From Martinezella lusitana (lineage in GTDB: Bacteria > Pseudomonadota > Alphaproteobacteria > Rhizobiales > Rhizobiaceae), in contig NZ_FMAF01000004.1 of NCBI RefSeq assembly GCF_900094565.1, positions 1 to 64,000 of the forward strand: a DNA stretch of 64,000 nucleotides. Direction: 5' to 3'. How positions within the stretch are numbered: the stretch's first letter is position 1; each line of letters opens with the position of its first letter. Shown piece by piece: positions 27,286 through 35,008 of this stretch. The position numbers were made by a program, and so were the translations under genes. The notes below the pieces were generated by a model, which ran no database searches, was not told the origin of the DNA, and saw only the letters and a program-made list of their open reading frames with translations.

Positions 27286-27477
27286 GTGGGGGGCGGGCGT
27301 GGAGACGCGGTTGCCGAGGTGATCGCCAGTGAAGGCATGCCGGCGAAGCTGACGCGTCACGGCATCTGCGACGAATACAGCTTGATGGCGCCGCCACCCC
27401 ATCTATATGCCCAGTATGAACAGGACGCCAAGGACATCCGGCAACGTGCCGCTCGACATCTTGAGAGAGCTGCGTAA
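27286..27477 (+). pseudogene. Transketolase C-terminal remnant
   Basis: In frame up to a TAA at 27475-27477 the sequence reads NVGGGRGDAVAEVIASEG, then MPAKLTRHGICDEYSLMAPP and HLYAQYEQDAKDIRQRAARHL. This is the end of a split-type transketolase C-terminal subunit (GGLGGAVAE...GLPVKLTRHGI.DEY...PPTHLY). Everything upstream is missing, replaced by the IS6-like fragment. It lies 120 bases before the damaged gabD on the same strand, so the two probably once formed an operon. Confidence 0.65.
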
Positions 27478-27596
27478 AGTCGGCAAAACTTGGCAAGCAC
27501 TGCATTTGATGAAGTCCGGCAAGGCTCTGGCAAACAGATTGCCGCCGCCCGGTTCATAATAGGCTCCATGGAACTGGAGCGCCCAGAGGAGGAAGA

Positions 27597-28896
27597 ATGC
27601 TCTCTCATCTCAATGACTCATCATTGTTCCGGCAAGCTGCCTTGGTCGGCGGCGAGTGGATCGAAGCCGATCCGCTGGTTCGAGCTGATGATGGAAAACC
27701 AGGATGATCTCGGACGCATCCTGACAGCCGAACAAGGCAAGCCGCTCGCAGAGGCCAAGGGCGAGATCGCCTATGGGGCGAGCTTCATCGAATGGTTTGC
27801 CGAAGAGGCGCGCCGCGTCTATGGCGATATCATTCCCGGCCACCAGAAGGACAAGCGCATTCTTGTCATGAAGCAGCCGATCGGCGTCGTTGCCGCCATC
27901 ACCCCCTGGAACTTCCCGAACGCCATGATCACCCGCAAGGCCGGTCCGGCCTTTGCCGCCGGCTGCGCCATGGTGCTGAAGCCGGCCTCGCAGACGCCGT
28001 TCTCGGCGATCGCCATCGCCATCCTTGCTGAGCGTGCCGGCCTGCCGAAGGGCCTCTTCAGCGTGCTCACGGGTTCGGCGCGTGCCATCGGCGCGGAGAT
28101 GACTTCAAGCCCCGTTGTGCGCAAGCTGACCTTCACCGGCTCGACCGAAGTCGGTGCCGAGCTCTACAAGCAGAGCGCGCCGACCATCAAGAAACTCGGG
28201 CTGGAGTTGGGCGGCAACGCGCCTTTCATTGTCTTTGACGACGCCGATCTCGATGCCGCCGTCGAAGGCGCGCTGATTGCCAAGTTCCGCAACAATGGCC
28301 AGACCTGCGTTTGCGCCAACCGCCTCTATGTTCAGGACGGCGTCTACGACGCCTTTGCCGACAAGCTCTCGAAGGCCGTCGCCACGCTGAAGACCGGCAA
28401 CGGTTTCGACGAAGGCATCAATCTCGGCCCGCTGATCGACGAGGCGGCTCTCACCAAGGTCGAGGAGCATGTCGCCGATGCGCTCGCCAAGGGCGGCCGC
28501 ATCGTTGCCGGCGGCCATCGGCACCAGCTCGGCGGACGCTTCTATGAGGCGACCGTACTTGCCGACGTCACGCCGGCCATGGCCGTCGCGAAGGAAGAAA
28601 CCTTCGGGCCGGTCGCTCCCCTCTTCCGCTTCAAGGACGAGGCCGATGTGATCACCCAGGCCAACGATACCGAGTTCGGTCTCGCCTCCTATTTCTACGC
28701 CAAGGACCTTGCCCGTGTCTTCCGGGTCGCCGAGGCACTGGAATACGGCATGGTCGGCGTCAATACCGGGCTGATCTCGACTGCCGAGGCCCCCTTCGGC
28801 GGCGTCAAGCTCTCCGGCCTGGGCCGCGAGGGCTCCCGCTACGGCATCGAGGAATTCATCGAAATCAAATATGTCTGCCTCGGCGGCATCGCCTGA
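27597..28896 (+). pseudogene. gabD: Succinate-semialdehyde dehydrogenase (gabD), internal deletion and frameshift
   Basis: The N-terminus starts at an ATG at 27597 with a strong site (AGAGGAGGAAGA) and reads [20 protein letters not shown] then WIEADP. Near 27671 the reading jumps to another frame, [20 protein letters not shown], which continues to 28896 as a well-kept aldehyde dehydrogenase. The catalytic parts survive: [30 protein letters not shown] and the active-site Cys in [11 protein letters not shown]. About 55-60 codons between these points, holding the first Rossmann strands, are absent compared with GabD proteins of about 484 residues. The enzyme cannot be made whole. A shorter product from an internal start would lack part of the NAD domain. 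Confidence 0.8.
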
Positions 28897-29004
28897 ATCT
28901 AAGGCTGGCTAATCTTCACCCGCAATACGGCTCGAAATAGCTTCCAACCGCCGGGATCGTGGCACTTTTGGATGCTTTTTCACAACGAACCGGGCTCGGT
29001 CCTT

Positions 29005-29345
29005 TTAGGGCAGGCTCGCCATTTTACTCGGGCACTGCTTGAGCCGCTCGACGAGCCAGCGGCCGGCAGGCCCTGGCGGTGCGGATGTCGGATAGACGGC
29101 AGACATCGGCAAGTTGAGACTGCCCTGCGGCACGTCCTCGATCGACAGCTCCACCAAACGGCCTTCGCGATATCGCGCTGAACGGTATGCAGCGGCATGC
29201 CGCCCCAACCCAGCCCATTGAGAAGAAAAGCGTTCTTGGCGAAAAGGTCGGCGAGGCGCCATGTCGCTGACGACATGACGCCGAACTCGCGACCCGCCGA
29301 CAGCTCTGATCTATCGGTGAGAACGAGGTGGACGCATCGTCGATC
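29005..29345 (-). pseudogene. LysR-family regulator remnant (C-terminal part, frameshifted)
   Basis: The minus strand reads CVHLVLTDRSELSAGREFGV, then SSATWRLADLFAKNAFLLNG and LGWGGMPLHTVQRDIAK. A frame change follows to GRLVELSIEDVPQGSLNLPM and ends AGRWLVERLKQCPSKM. This is the substrate-binding domain end of a LysR regulator (RTWRLADLGAKHAFLRAGLGWGGMP-like). The DNA-binding half is missing. It faces the gabD pseudogene and may be the remains of that operon's regulator. Confidence 0.7.
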
Positions 29346-29573
29346 CGAAGGATTTGGCCACTATCCGGGACGATGTGCCGGGTCGTTTCCGAAAAGGCAA
29401 TCAGTCGTTAAACTTTTATGTAAATTATAAAACACTAATCAATGCGGGCATTCTATTTTGAGCGTGTCTGGCCGATACAAGTTCGGCGGCATCATGATTG
29501 TGCCTAGGCGCCCTTAAGCAGGGTTGCCTCAGTCGGCTGCACTTTTGACCGGATAATCTCAAAAGAGGTCCAG

Positions 29574-29942
29574 GTGTTTTCCATGCCTCTATCAGGCTAT
29601 TTTCGCGCAGCCACAGCCGTGCGCGTGCACGACACTCTGTATATGTTCGTTGACGGAACCATTGTCGCTCGCGCGGACAATTGGCGACCGCTCGGCAAAA
29701 CCCACGATAAGCGCCGTGCCTTCGGTCACTCCTCATATCGCGGCGAATTGGTACCGGTCTATGACTTGGCGGTCATGCTGGGCCGGGAGCCCTCGAACAG
29801 TTGTCAGATCGTCATCGTGAAAATGAAGGAAGGATATGTTGCGTTTGTGGTTGACGAATATATCGGAAGCATTTCGGCCGTCGACGACACCATCCGTCTT
29901 TCGCACCTCGACATTTTCCACCGCGTGCAAGAGGCGGCGTGA
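29574..29942 (+). CDS. CheW-like domain protein, orphan
   Basis: 122 residues from a GTG at 29574, preceded by AAGAGG at good spacing. An ATG at 29583 is the alternative. One CheW-like adaptor domain fills it: VHDTLYMFVDGTIVARADN, SSYRGELVPVYDLAVMLGRE, CQIVIVKMKEGYVAFVVDEY, IGSISAVDDTIRL. It is shorter than ordinary CheW (about 150-170 residues). No CheA, receptor or other chemotaxis gene is nearby, so it probably plugs into a pathway encoded elsewhere or a non-motility signalling array. A short GC-rich hairpin (29931-29938 with 29944-29951) overlaps its stop. Confidence 0.8.
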   Translation: MFSMPLSGYFRAATAVRVHDTLYMFVDGTIVARADNWRPLGKTHDKRRAFGHSSYRGELVPVYDLAVMLGREPSNSCQIVIVKMKEGYVAFVVDEYIGSISAVDDTIRLSHLDIFHRVQEAA

Positions 29943-30098
29943 GGCCGCCTCGGCAACTACCGACGCGCAGGCGGCCGAGCGGTGGGCTCTGATATCCGCG
30001 ACTTGAGCGGAGATGAGCTTGGCTAGCGCCAGGCACCATCAATCGGGAGCTCTGTCAAACACGAAGGGTCTGGCTTCGGGCAGATCCAACTTGGCGTG

Positions 30099-31478
30099 TT
30101 ACCCTCTGGGGCGGCGATAGGACGCGCCTATATGCCGATCCGGCAACCGGTCGCCTTCGCTAAAGAGTTTTCGCCGAAGCGCGCCTTCCGCATAGGCTGT
30201 CTTGTAGATACCGCGATCCTGCAGGGCCGGCACGACGATATCGATGAAATCCTCGAAGCTTTCCGGCACTACGGTGCGGGTAAGATTGAAGCCATCGATT
30301 TCGCCCTCGTCGATCCATGCCGAGAGCTCGTCGGCGACCGTTGCGGCATCGCCGACAACAACCGGATAGCGACCACCGATGGCGAGCTCTTGCAGCAGCT
30401 GCCGCTTCGTCCAGCCGCGCTGCTGCGCGATTTGCGTAGCCGACTGGCTGGCGTTGGACGCTCCGTAGGCGATGGTCTCATCAAGATCGTAGCGCGAGAA
30501 ATCGATGCCCGTGCTCGCCGAAAAATGTGCAAGACCCGCCTCCGGATTGGCGTAGCGCACATACTCGGCATGTTTTTCCTGCGCCGCGGCGGCAGAATGG
30601 TCGGTTATGACGGTCATGCCGAGAAATATCTTCACGTCGTCAGGCTTTCGTCCGGCAGCTGCGACCGCTTCGCGCAATGTGCGGGTGGTTGCGCGCGCCG
30701 CATTCTTGTCGGTCGCGGTGATGAAGATGCATTCGGCATGACGGGCGGCAAACTGCCGACCGCGACCGGAGGTACCGGCCTGATAGAGAATCGGGGTGCG
30801 CTGCACCGACGGCTCGGCGAGGTGATAGCCTTGTGAGCGATAGAATTGCCCTTGATGGTCTATCGGATGGACCTTTGTCGGGTCGGCATAGACACGCTTC
30901 TGCTTATCCGCCAGAACCGCATCGTCCTCCCAGCTACCCTCCCAGAGCTTGTAGAGGACGGTGAGATAGTCATCGGCGCGATCATAGCGGCTGTCATGCT
31001 CGACTTGGGCGTCCAGGCCCAGTCCTCGCGCTGCACTATCGAGATAGCCGGTAACGATATTCCAGCCTATGCGCCCATTCGTCAGGTGATCGAGCGTCGA
31101 CATGCGTCTGGCAAAGATATAGGGCGCATCGGCGCTGGCATTGACGGTAACGCCGAAACCGAGATGTTGCGTCACCGCCGCCATCGCGGAAACGAGCAAC
31201 AATGGATCGTTGACCGGCAGCTGGATGGACTCGCGCAATGTCAGATCGACCGAGCTCTGGTAGACGTCATATACGCCGAGTATGTCGGCGAGGAATATGC
31301 CGTCGAAGAGGCCGCGCTCCAAGGTCGTGGCGAGCGAGGTCCAGTAATTCAATGTCTTATAGTGATCGGAGTGATCCCGTGGGTGAGCCCATAATCCGTG
31401 ATTGATGTGACCAACGCAGTTCATGTTGAAGGCGTTGAGCAGGATCTGTTTCTTCTTGGTCACCATATTGTCCGTCAT
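30099..31478 (-). CDS. FMN-dependent monooxygenase (NtaA/SnaA/DmoA type)
   Basis: About 459 residues, flavin-dependent (bacterial-luciferase-like) monooxygenase that uses FMNH2 from a separate reductase. Recognisable blocks are NMNCVGHINHGLWAHPRD, ERGLFDGIFLADILGVYDVY, NGRIGWNIVTGYLDSAARGL and QAGTSGRGRQFAARHAECIF. The NtaA/SnaA/DmoA branch oxidises nitrilotriacetate-type or organosulphur compounds; the substrate here is unknown. The ATG at 31478 is a compromise: an in-frame TTG at 31520 and an ATG at 31466 also exist, and none has a strong ribosome site. It follows the GGDEF-EAL gene by about 45 bases on the same strand. No partner flavin reductase gene is adjacent. Confidence 0.85.
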   Translation of the reverse strand: MTDNMVTKKKQILLNAFNMNCVGHINHGLWAHPRDHSDHYKTLNYWTSLATTLERGLFDGIFLADILGVYDVYQSSVDLTLRESIQLPVNDPLLLVSAMAAVTQHLGFGVTVNASADAPYIFARRMSTLDHLTNGRIGWNIVTGYLDSAARGLGLDAQVEHDSRYDRADDYLTVLYKLWEGSWEDDAVLADKQKRVYADPTKVHPIDHQGQFYRSQGYHLAEPSVQRTPILYQAGTSGRGRQFAARHAECIFITATDKNAARATTRTLREAVAAAGRKPDDVKIFLGMTVITDHSAAAAQEKHAEYVRYANPEAGLAHFSASTGIDFSRYDLDETIAYGASNASQSATQIAQQRGWTKRQLLQELAIGGRYPVVVGDAATVADELSAWIDEGEIDGFNLTRTVVPESFEDFIDIVVPALQDRGIYKTAYAEGALRRKLFSEGDRLPDRHIGASYRRPRG

Positions 31479-31523
31479 TCCGATCTGGATCGCCGCATGG
31501 CGCGGGTCTCTTCTCGGCAATCG

Positions 31524-33341
31524 CTAGCGTCTTGAGGAGCGGCTCGCTTTATGTCTTGTTGGCTGGTGCCAATTGCCCGAGTTTGCCGGTAAGGAGAGCG
31601 TTGCATAAGTTTTGGCATCAACGGCTTTCGAATAAAGATATCCTTGCGCCAGCTTGCATCCCATCTCTTTCAACAGCGCAGCGTCCACAGATGTCTCGAC
31701 ACCTTCTGCGATCACATCGATATCCATACGTCGTGCGATGCCGACCATTCCTTCGACGATTGCAGCAGCACCGTTGTCACTCTGCATTAGCTTGGTGAAT
31801 GATCGGTCGATCTTGATGATGTCAACCTTGACCTTCAACAGGTGTGAAAGCGCCGCATATCCCGTCCCGAAGTCGTCGAGAGCAATCTTGAAGCCTATCG
31901 CCCTCAGATCGATGATGGCGTTGCGAATAGATTCCGCCCTTTGTTCGAGATAGACGGTCTCCGTCACTTCGACGATTACTTTTTGCGGCTCAAGCCCGGC
32001 CCGATCAGCGAAACGCAATAGTCGTTCCTTGAGAACGCCTGCCTGAAAATCGGCCGCGGTTACGTTGATGGCAATGTGGCCGATGTCAATGCCTCCCCTG
32101 CGCCAGCCGACGAGATCGGACACCATCTGATCAAGCATGCGACTCGTGATTTCCGAGGCGATATGAGCATCATGCATCGCCTCAAAGAATTCGGCGGCTG
32201 ATGCGTGGCTTCCGTCAGGCCGTCTGATGCGACAGAGCGCCTCTGCGCCGACAAACGTCCCGGTCTCCAGGTCCACGACAGGCTGATAAAACGGTACGAT
32301 TCTGTTCTCTGCGAGAGCGAGCGTAACATCACGGATCGCGTCAAAGCGGGCGGTGATTGCCGTTGCAACCGTATCGTCGAAGATCTGAAACAGTCCCTTC
32401 GCGACGTCCTTGGCATGATAAAGTGCAATGTCCGCTTGATGTCGCGTAACATCCATTCTCATGCCTGCCTGGCACAAGGCTCCGCCGGCGGTCGCGAGCG
32501 GCAGCACGGTGTGCCCGCCGCAGCATGCCGGCGCCTTGAGAACCTGGAGGCATGCTTCAGCTACCTGCCTGAGGTCGTTGGCGTTACGGGCCCGGCATAT
32601 AATTGCGAACTCATCGCCTCCGACGCGGAACAGACGGTGGGCAACGCCTCGCAATCTTACTGCCACTTCCTTGATCAAATCGTCGCCGGCGCGATGGCCA
32701 AAGGTGTCGTTCGTAAATTTCAGATTATCGAGATCAAGCAGTATGAGGCCCAGCCCGTCTCGGGTGGTCTGGCTCGCATGGCGATCGAAGGCCGCTCTGT
32801 TCGGCAGGCCGGTCAAAACATCGTGGTAGGCAAGCCGATGCCGCTCCATCGCTCGAGTATGACGCTCTATGGCAATGGCACAGAGATGAACCGAGGCTTC
32901 AACGAGCTTCTCTTCCATCTTGGATGGGCCGCGTGCCTCCTCATAATAAAAGGCAAAGGTGCCAACAACGGCTCCATCACTCTTCTTTATCGGGCTCGAC
33001 CAGCACGCTCTATAGCCGAGCGGTTCGATCAAATCCCTGAACGCCTCCCACTTTTCATCCAGGAAAACGTCATGGACCGCCACTGGTCGCCCAAGATATG
33101 CGGCTGTTCCACAGGAGCCTACATTTGGGCCGATTTCGACACCGTCGAGGGCGCGCGTATAGGCCGCCGGAAGCTTCGGACCGGCGAGCGGACGAACTAC
33201 ACCGTCCTCCACGAGCAAGACCGAACAAGCGATACCAGGAACCTGCTCTTCGATCAGGCGGCACAGACGGTCAAGCGTGGTATCCAGTCGCCGACCGGAA
33301 GCAATCATCTCAAGTATTTGGTTCTGCAGCTTGACGAGCAT
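31524..33341 (-). CDS. GAF-GGDEF-EAL cyclic-di-GMP enzyme
   Basis: 605 residues. A GAF sensor domain (about 10-170) is followed by a diguanylate cyclase domain with an intact GGDEF at 241-245 (RVGGDEFAI). An EAL phosphodiesterase domain follows with intact EAL at 367-369 (GAEALCR) and DDFGTGYAAL further on. Both catalytic signatures are kept, so it could make or break c-di-GMP. There is no membrane segment, so it is cytosolic. The ATG at 33341 has GGAGGA 9 bases upstream; an in-frame TTG lies 7 codons earlier. It is of interest because the polysaccharide operon in this window belongs to a type controlled by c-di-GMP in S. meliloti. Confidence 0.92.
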   Translation of the reverse strand: MLVKLQNQILEMIASGRRLDTTLDRLCRLIEEQVPGIACSVLLVEDGVVRPLAGPKLPAAYTRALDGVEIGPNVGSCGTAAYLGRPVAVHDVFLDEKWEAFRDLIEPLGYRACWSSPIKKSDGAVVGTFAFYYEEARGPSKMEEKLVEASVHLCAIAIERHTRAMERHRLAYHDVLTGLPNRAAFDRHASQTTRDGLGLILLDLDNLKFTNDTFGHRAGDDLIKEVAVRLRGVAHRLFRVGGDEFAIICRARNANDLRQVAEACLQVLKAPACCGGHTVLPLATAGGALCQAGMRMDVTRHQADIALYHAKDVAKGLFQIFDDTVATAITARFDAIRDVTLALAENRIVPFYQPVVDLETGTFVGAEALCRIRRPDGSHASAAEFFEAMHDAHIASEITSRMLDQMVSDLVGWRRGGIDIGHIAINVTAADFQAGVLKERLLRFADRAGLEPQKVIVEVTETVYLEQRAESIRNAIIDLRAIGFKIALDDFGTGYAALSHLLKVKVDIIKIDRSFTKLMQSDNGAAAIVEGMVGIARRMDIDVIAEGVETSVDAALLKEMGCKLAQGYLYSKAVDAKTYATLSLPANSGNWHQPTRHKASRSSRR

Positions 33342-33653
33342 CGGGGGCGTTCCTCCACACAATCCAATACAGCCAAAGCCTTAAGCCGCTGTAGATCGAG
33401 AGGTTAGTATTCTACCTATCCGTTCGTTTCTCAGCGTTCGTGCGACAAGGTACAGGAGAGATCTAGACGCCCAAATGTTCGGCAATGCAAGCAGCAGCAA
33501 CGGATCCGGCACTGCCGGGCAGGACCCTCGACGATCGATAGAGTCCAATGCTCGATGCGCGGATACATCCCGCTGTTTTATCTCCGTTGACATTTGCTAA
33601 GCTACGCTTACTATTAGCGTGCTGAATTTGATTAACCTCCAGTCCAGCAGAAG
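33342..33653. other. Intergenic, no gene seen
   Basis: About 310 bases upstream of the GGDEF-EAL gene. Only short frames occur. It should carry that gene's promoter (reading leftward), but I found no clear boxes. Confidence 0.4.
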
Positions 33654-33690
33654 GCGGCCCAGTTATTTCCCTAAACTGGACCGCTTTTGC
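33654..33690 (+). terminator. Rho-independent terminator-like hairpin
   Basis: GCGGCCCAGTT (33654-33664) pairs with AACTGGACCGC (33674-33684) with one mismatch, followed by TTTTGCTTTTT. This is a typical plus-strand terminator, but no intact plus-strand gene lies upstream, so it may be left from a deleted gene near the VapC remnant. Confidence 0.6.
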
Positions 33691-33734
33691 TTTTTATTGG
33701 ATGCCTCCCTGCCCTACCCGGCAACGCTGCACCC

Positions 33735-33924
33735 GTGCGCGAGAACTGATCTCGGCGGCGACCGTCTTTGAAGCGTCAATGGTGCTTGAAAGCCGACTCG
33801 GAGAGCAGGGGGAAGTGAGCTGGATCTTTGGCTCCATCGGCTCAACGCCGAGATCGTGGCGGTCTCTGCCGACCATAGCCCTAGCCAAGCTGACCAGCGA
33901 GCCCTTGCCGTTCAAGGGCAATGA
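33735..33924 (+). pseudogene. VapC-type (PIN domain) toxin remnant, frameshifted
   Basis: The plus strand reads RELISAATVFEASMVLESRL and, after a frame change near 33811, GGSELDLWLHRLNAEIVAVS and ADHSPSQADQRALAVQGQ before a TGA. These match the middle of VapC toxins (LISAATVLEA...IVAVDAEHA.LA). The N-terminal Asp motif and the C-terminal FGDCFAYALA region are missing, and no VapB antitoxin gene is seen. The toxin is therefore inactive. Confidence 0.6.
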
Positions 33925-34071
33925 TTTTTCCGAAACAGACATTCGAGCGGCAACAGAAAACAACCGCTGGCATCCTGCCATCGGAACACATCACGACTGC
34001 GGCGCGTGCGACGCCCATCGAACGCTTGCCGGCTCCGCGGTTCTCTATTTTGATGCGCGAAATACGGCGAT

Positions 34072-34839
34072 TCAGGCTAGCGCAACAAATCCCGCATACT
34101 TCTCTGCGATAGCCTTGCTTAGAATGGAAGAATAGACCGCGTGATTTTGGTCGCTGGTCGAAACGCGACCATAGGACGGTTTCTCAAAGGTCGATATCGG
34201 CAACAGGGCCAGTGGCGTTGAGACAGGAGTGAGGTGGGAGCCCTGCCCGGCGCGCAACGTCGTCAGGAGACCGAACATCTCGCCGGTGATGCTGGGGCGG
34301 GACAATATCGCCATACGATACTGCCCGGACGAATTCGTGACGAGATAGATATGCCCCGATAGATGCGGAACCGATACCGAGCCCTGCTGTGAAAATGAGG
34401 CGTCGCTGCGCTCGCGCTCCCTGAAACTCAGGCGCGTGCTTTCGCTATCCCAGGCGATCTCGGTGCAATAGGCAAAAATCGCATTCTGATCCCCGAAGGA
34501 TGGCCGAAGCGTGAGATAGACCCCCTCGAGCCATGAAACCGAAGCACGCGAATAGGCACCAAGCTCTTCCGGGGCATGCCCGGACTTCTCGTTGCCCGAT
34601 GCCGGCTGCGCTCCTGCCGGCTCGCGCAAAACAACGCCCATCGCTTGCTCCAGGCGAATGATGGTCGCAAGCGTGAAAGGGCGATGTCCGGAAAGAGCCT
34701 TCTCCAATGTCGAAAGACTGATGCGTGCATCGTTGGCCAGGCGCTGCCTGGAAATGCGCCGTCGGGCAATTTCTTCGCGAACCCGCGCCGCCACGGCACT
34801 ATTTTGACTGTCCGACAAATACGGGTCGCCCTGGACCAT
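34072..34839 (-). CDS. XRE-type helix-turn-helix regulator
   Basis: 255 residues from an ATG at 34839 (CAGGAAATGAACG upstream). A DNA-binding helix-turn-helix lies at about 14-68 (RVREEIARRRISRQRLANDA, then LSTLEKALSGHRPFTLATII). The C-terminal 150 residues are of a kind I do not recognise by name; they may bind a ligand (WLEGVYLTLRPSFGDQNAIF). The gene is divergent from the sortase target gene with about 170 bases between the starts, so control of the sortase pair is a reasonable guess. Autoregulation is also possible. Confidence 0.78.
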   Translation of the reverse strand: MVQGDPYLSDSQNSAVAARVREEIARRRISRQRLANDARISLSTLEKALSGHRPFTLATIIRLEQAMGVVLREPAGAQPASGNEKSGHAPEELGAYSRASVSWLEGVYLTLRPSFGDQNAIFAYCTEIAWDSESTRLSFRERERSDASFSQQGSVSVPHLSGHIYLVTNSSGQYRMAILSRPSITGEMFGLLTTLRAGQGSHLTPVSTPLALLPISTFEKPSYGRVSTSDQNHAVYSSILSKAIAEKYAGFVALA

Positions 34840-35008
34840 TCGTTCATTTCCTGATTGCGTAATTTTCTTCACAATTCCACACATACCCGCCACCGACAAT
34901 ACCGTTTACGGCAAGATGCGGACGAAACAGGGCAAAGCTTACGCTGGCAAGAAAATAGCCTTTATTCACAATGGCTTCTGTCATTCCACAGCGAATAAGG
35001 AGCCTGTC

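Noticed and set aside
27490..28896. Long aldehyde dehydrogenase read from about 27490 as an intact gene
   Set aside because: Its first 60 residues are out of register with the true gabD N-terminus (ATG at 27597 in another frame), so it is listed as a pseudogene.
29931..29951. GC hairpin at the CheW-like gene's stop as a terminator
   Set aside because: Eight base pairs overlapping the coding end and no T-run; mentioned in the gene entry only.
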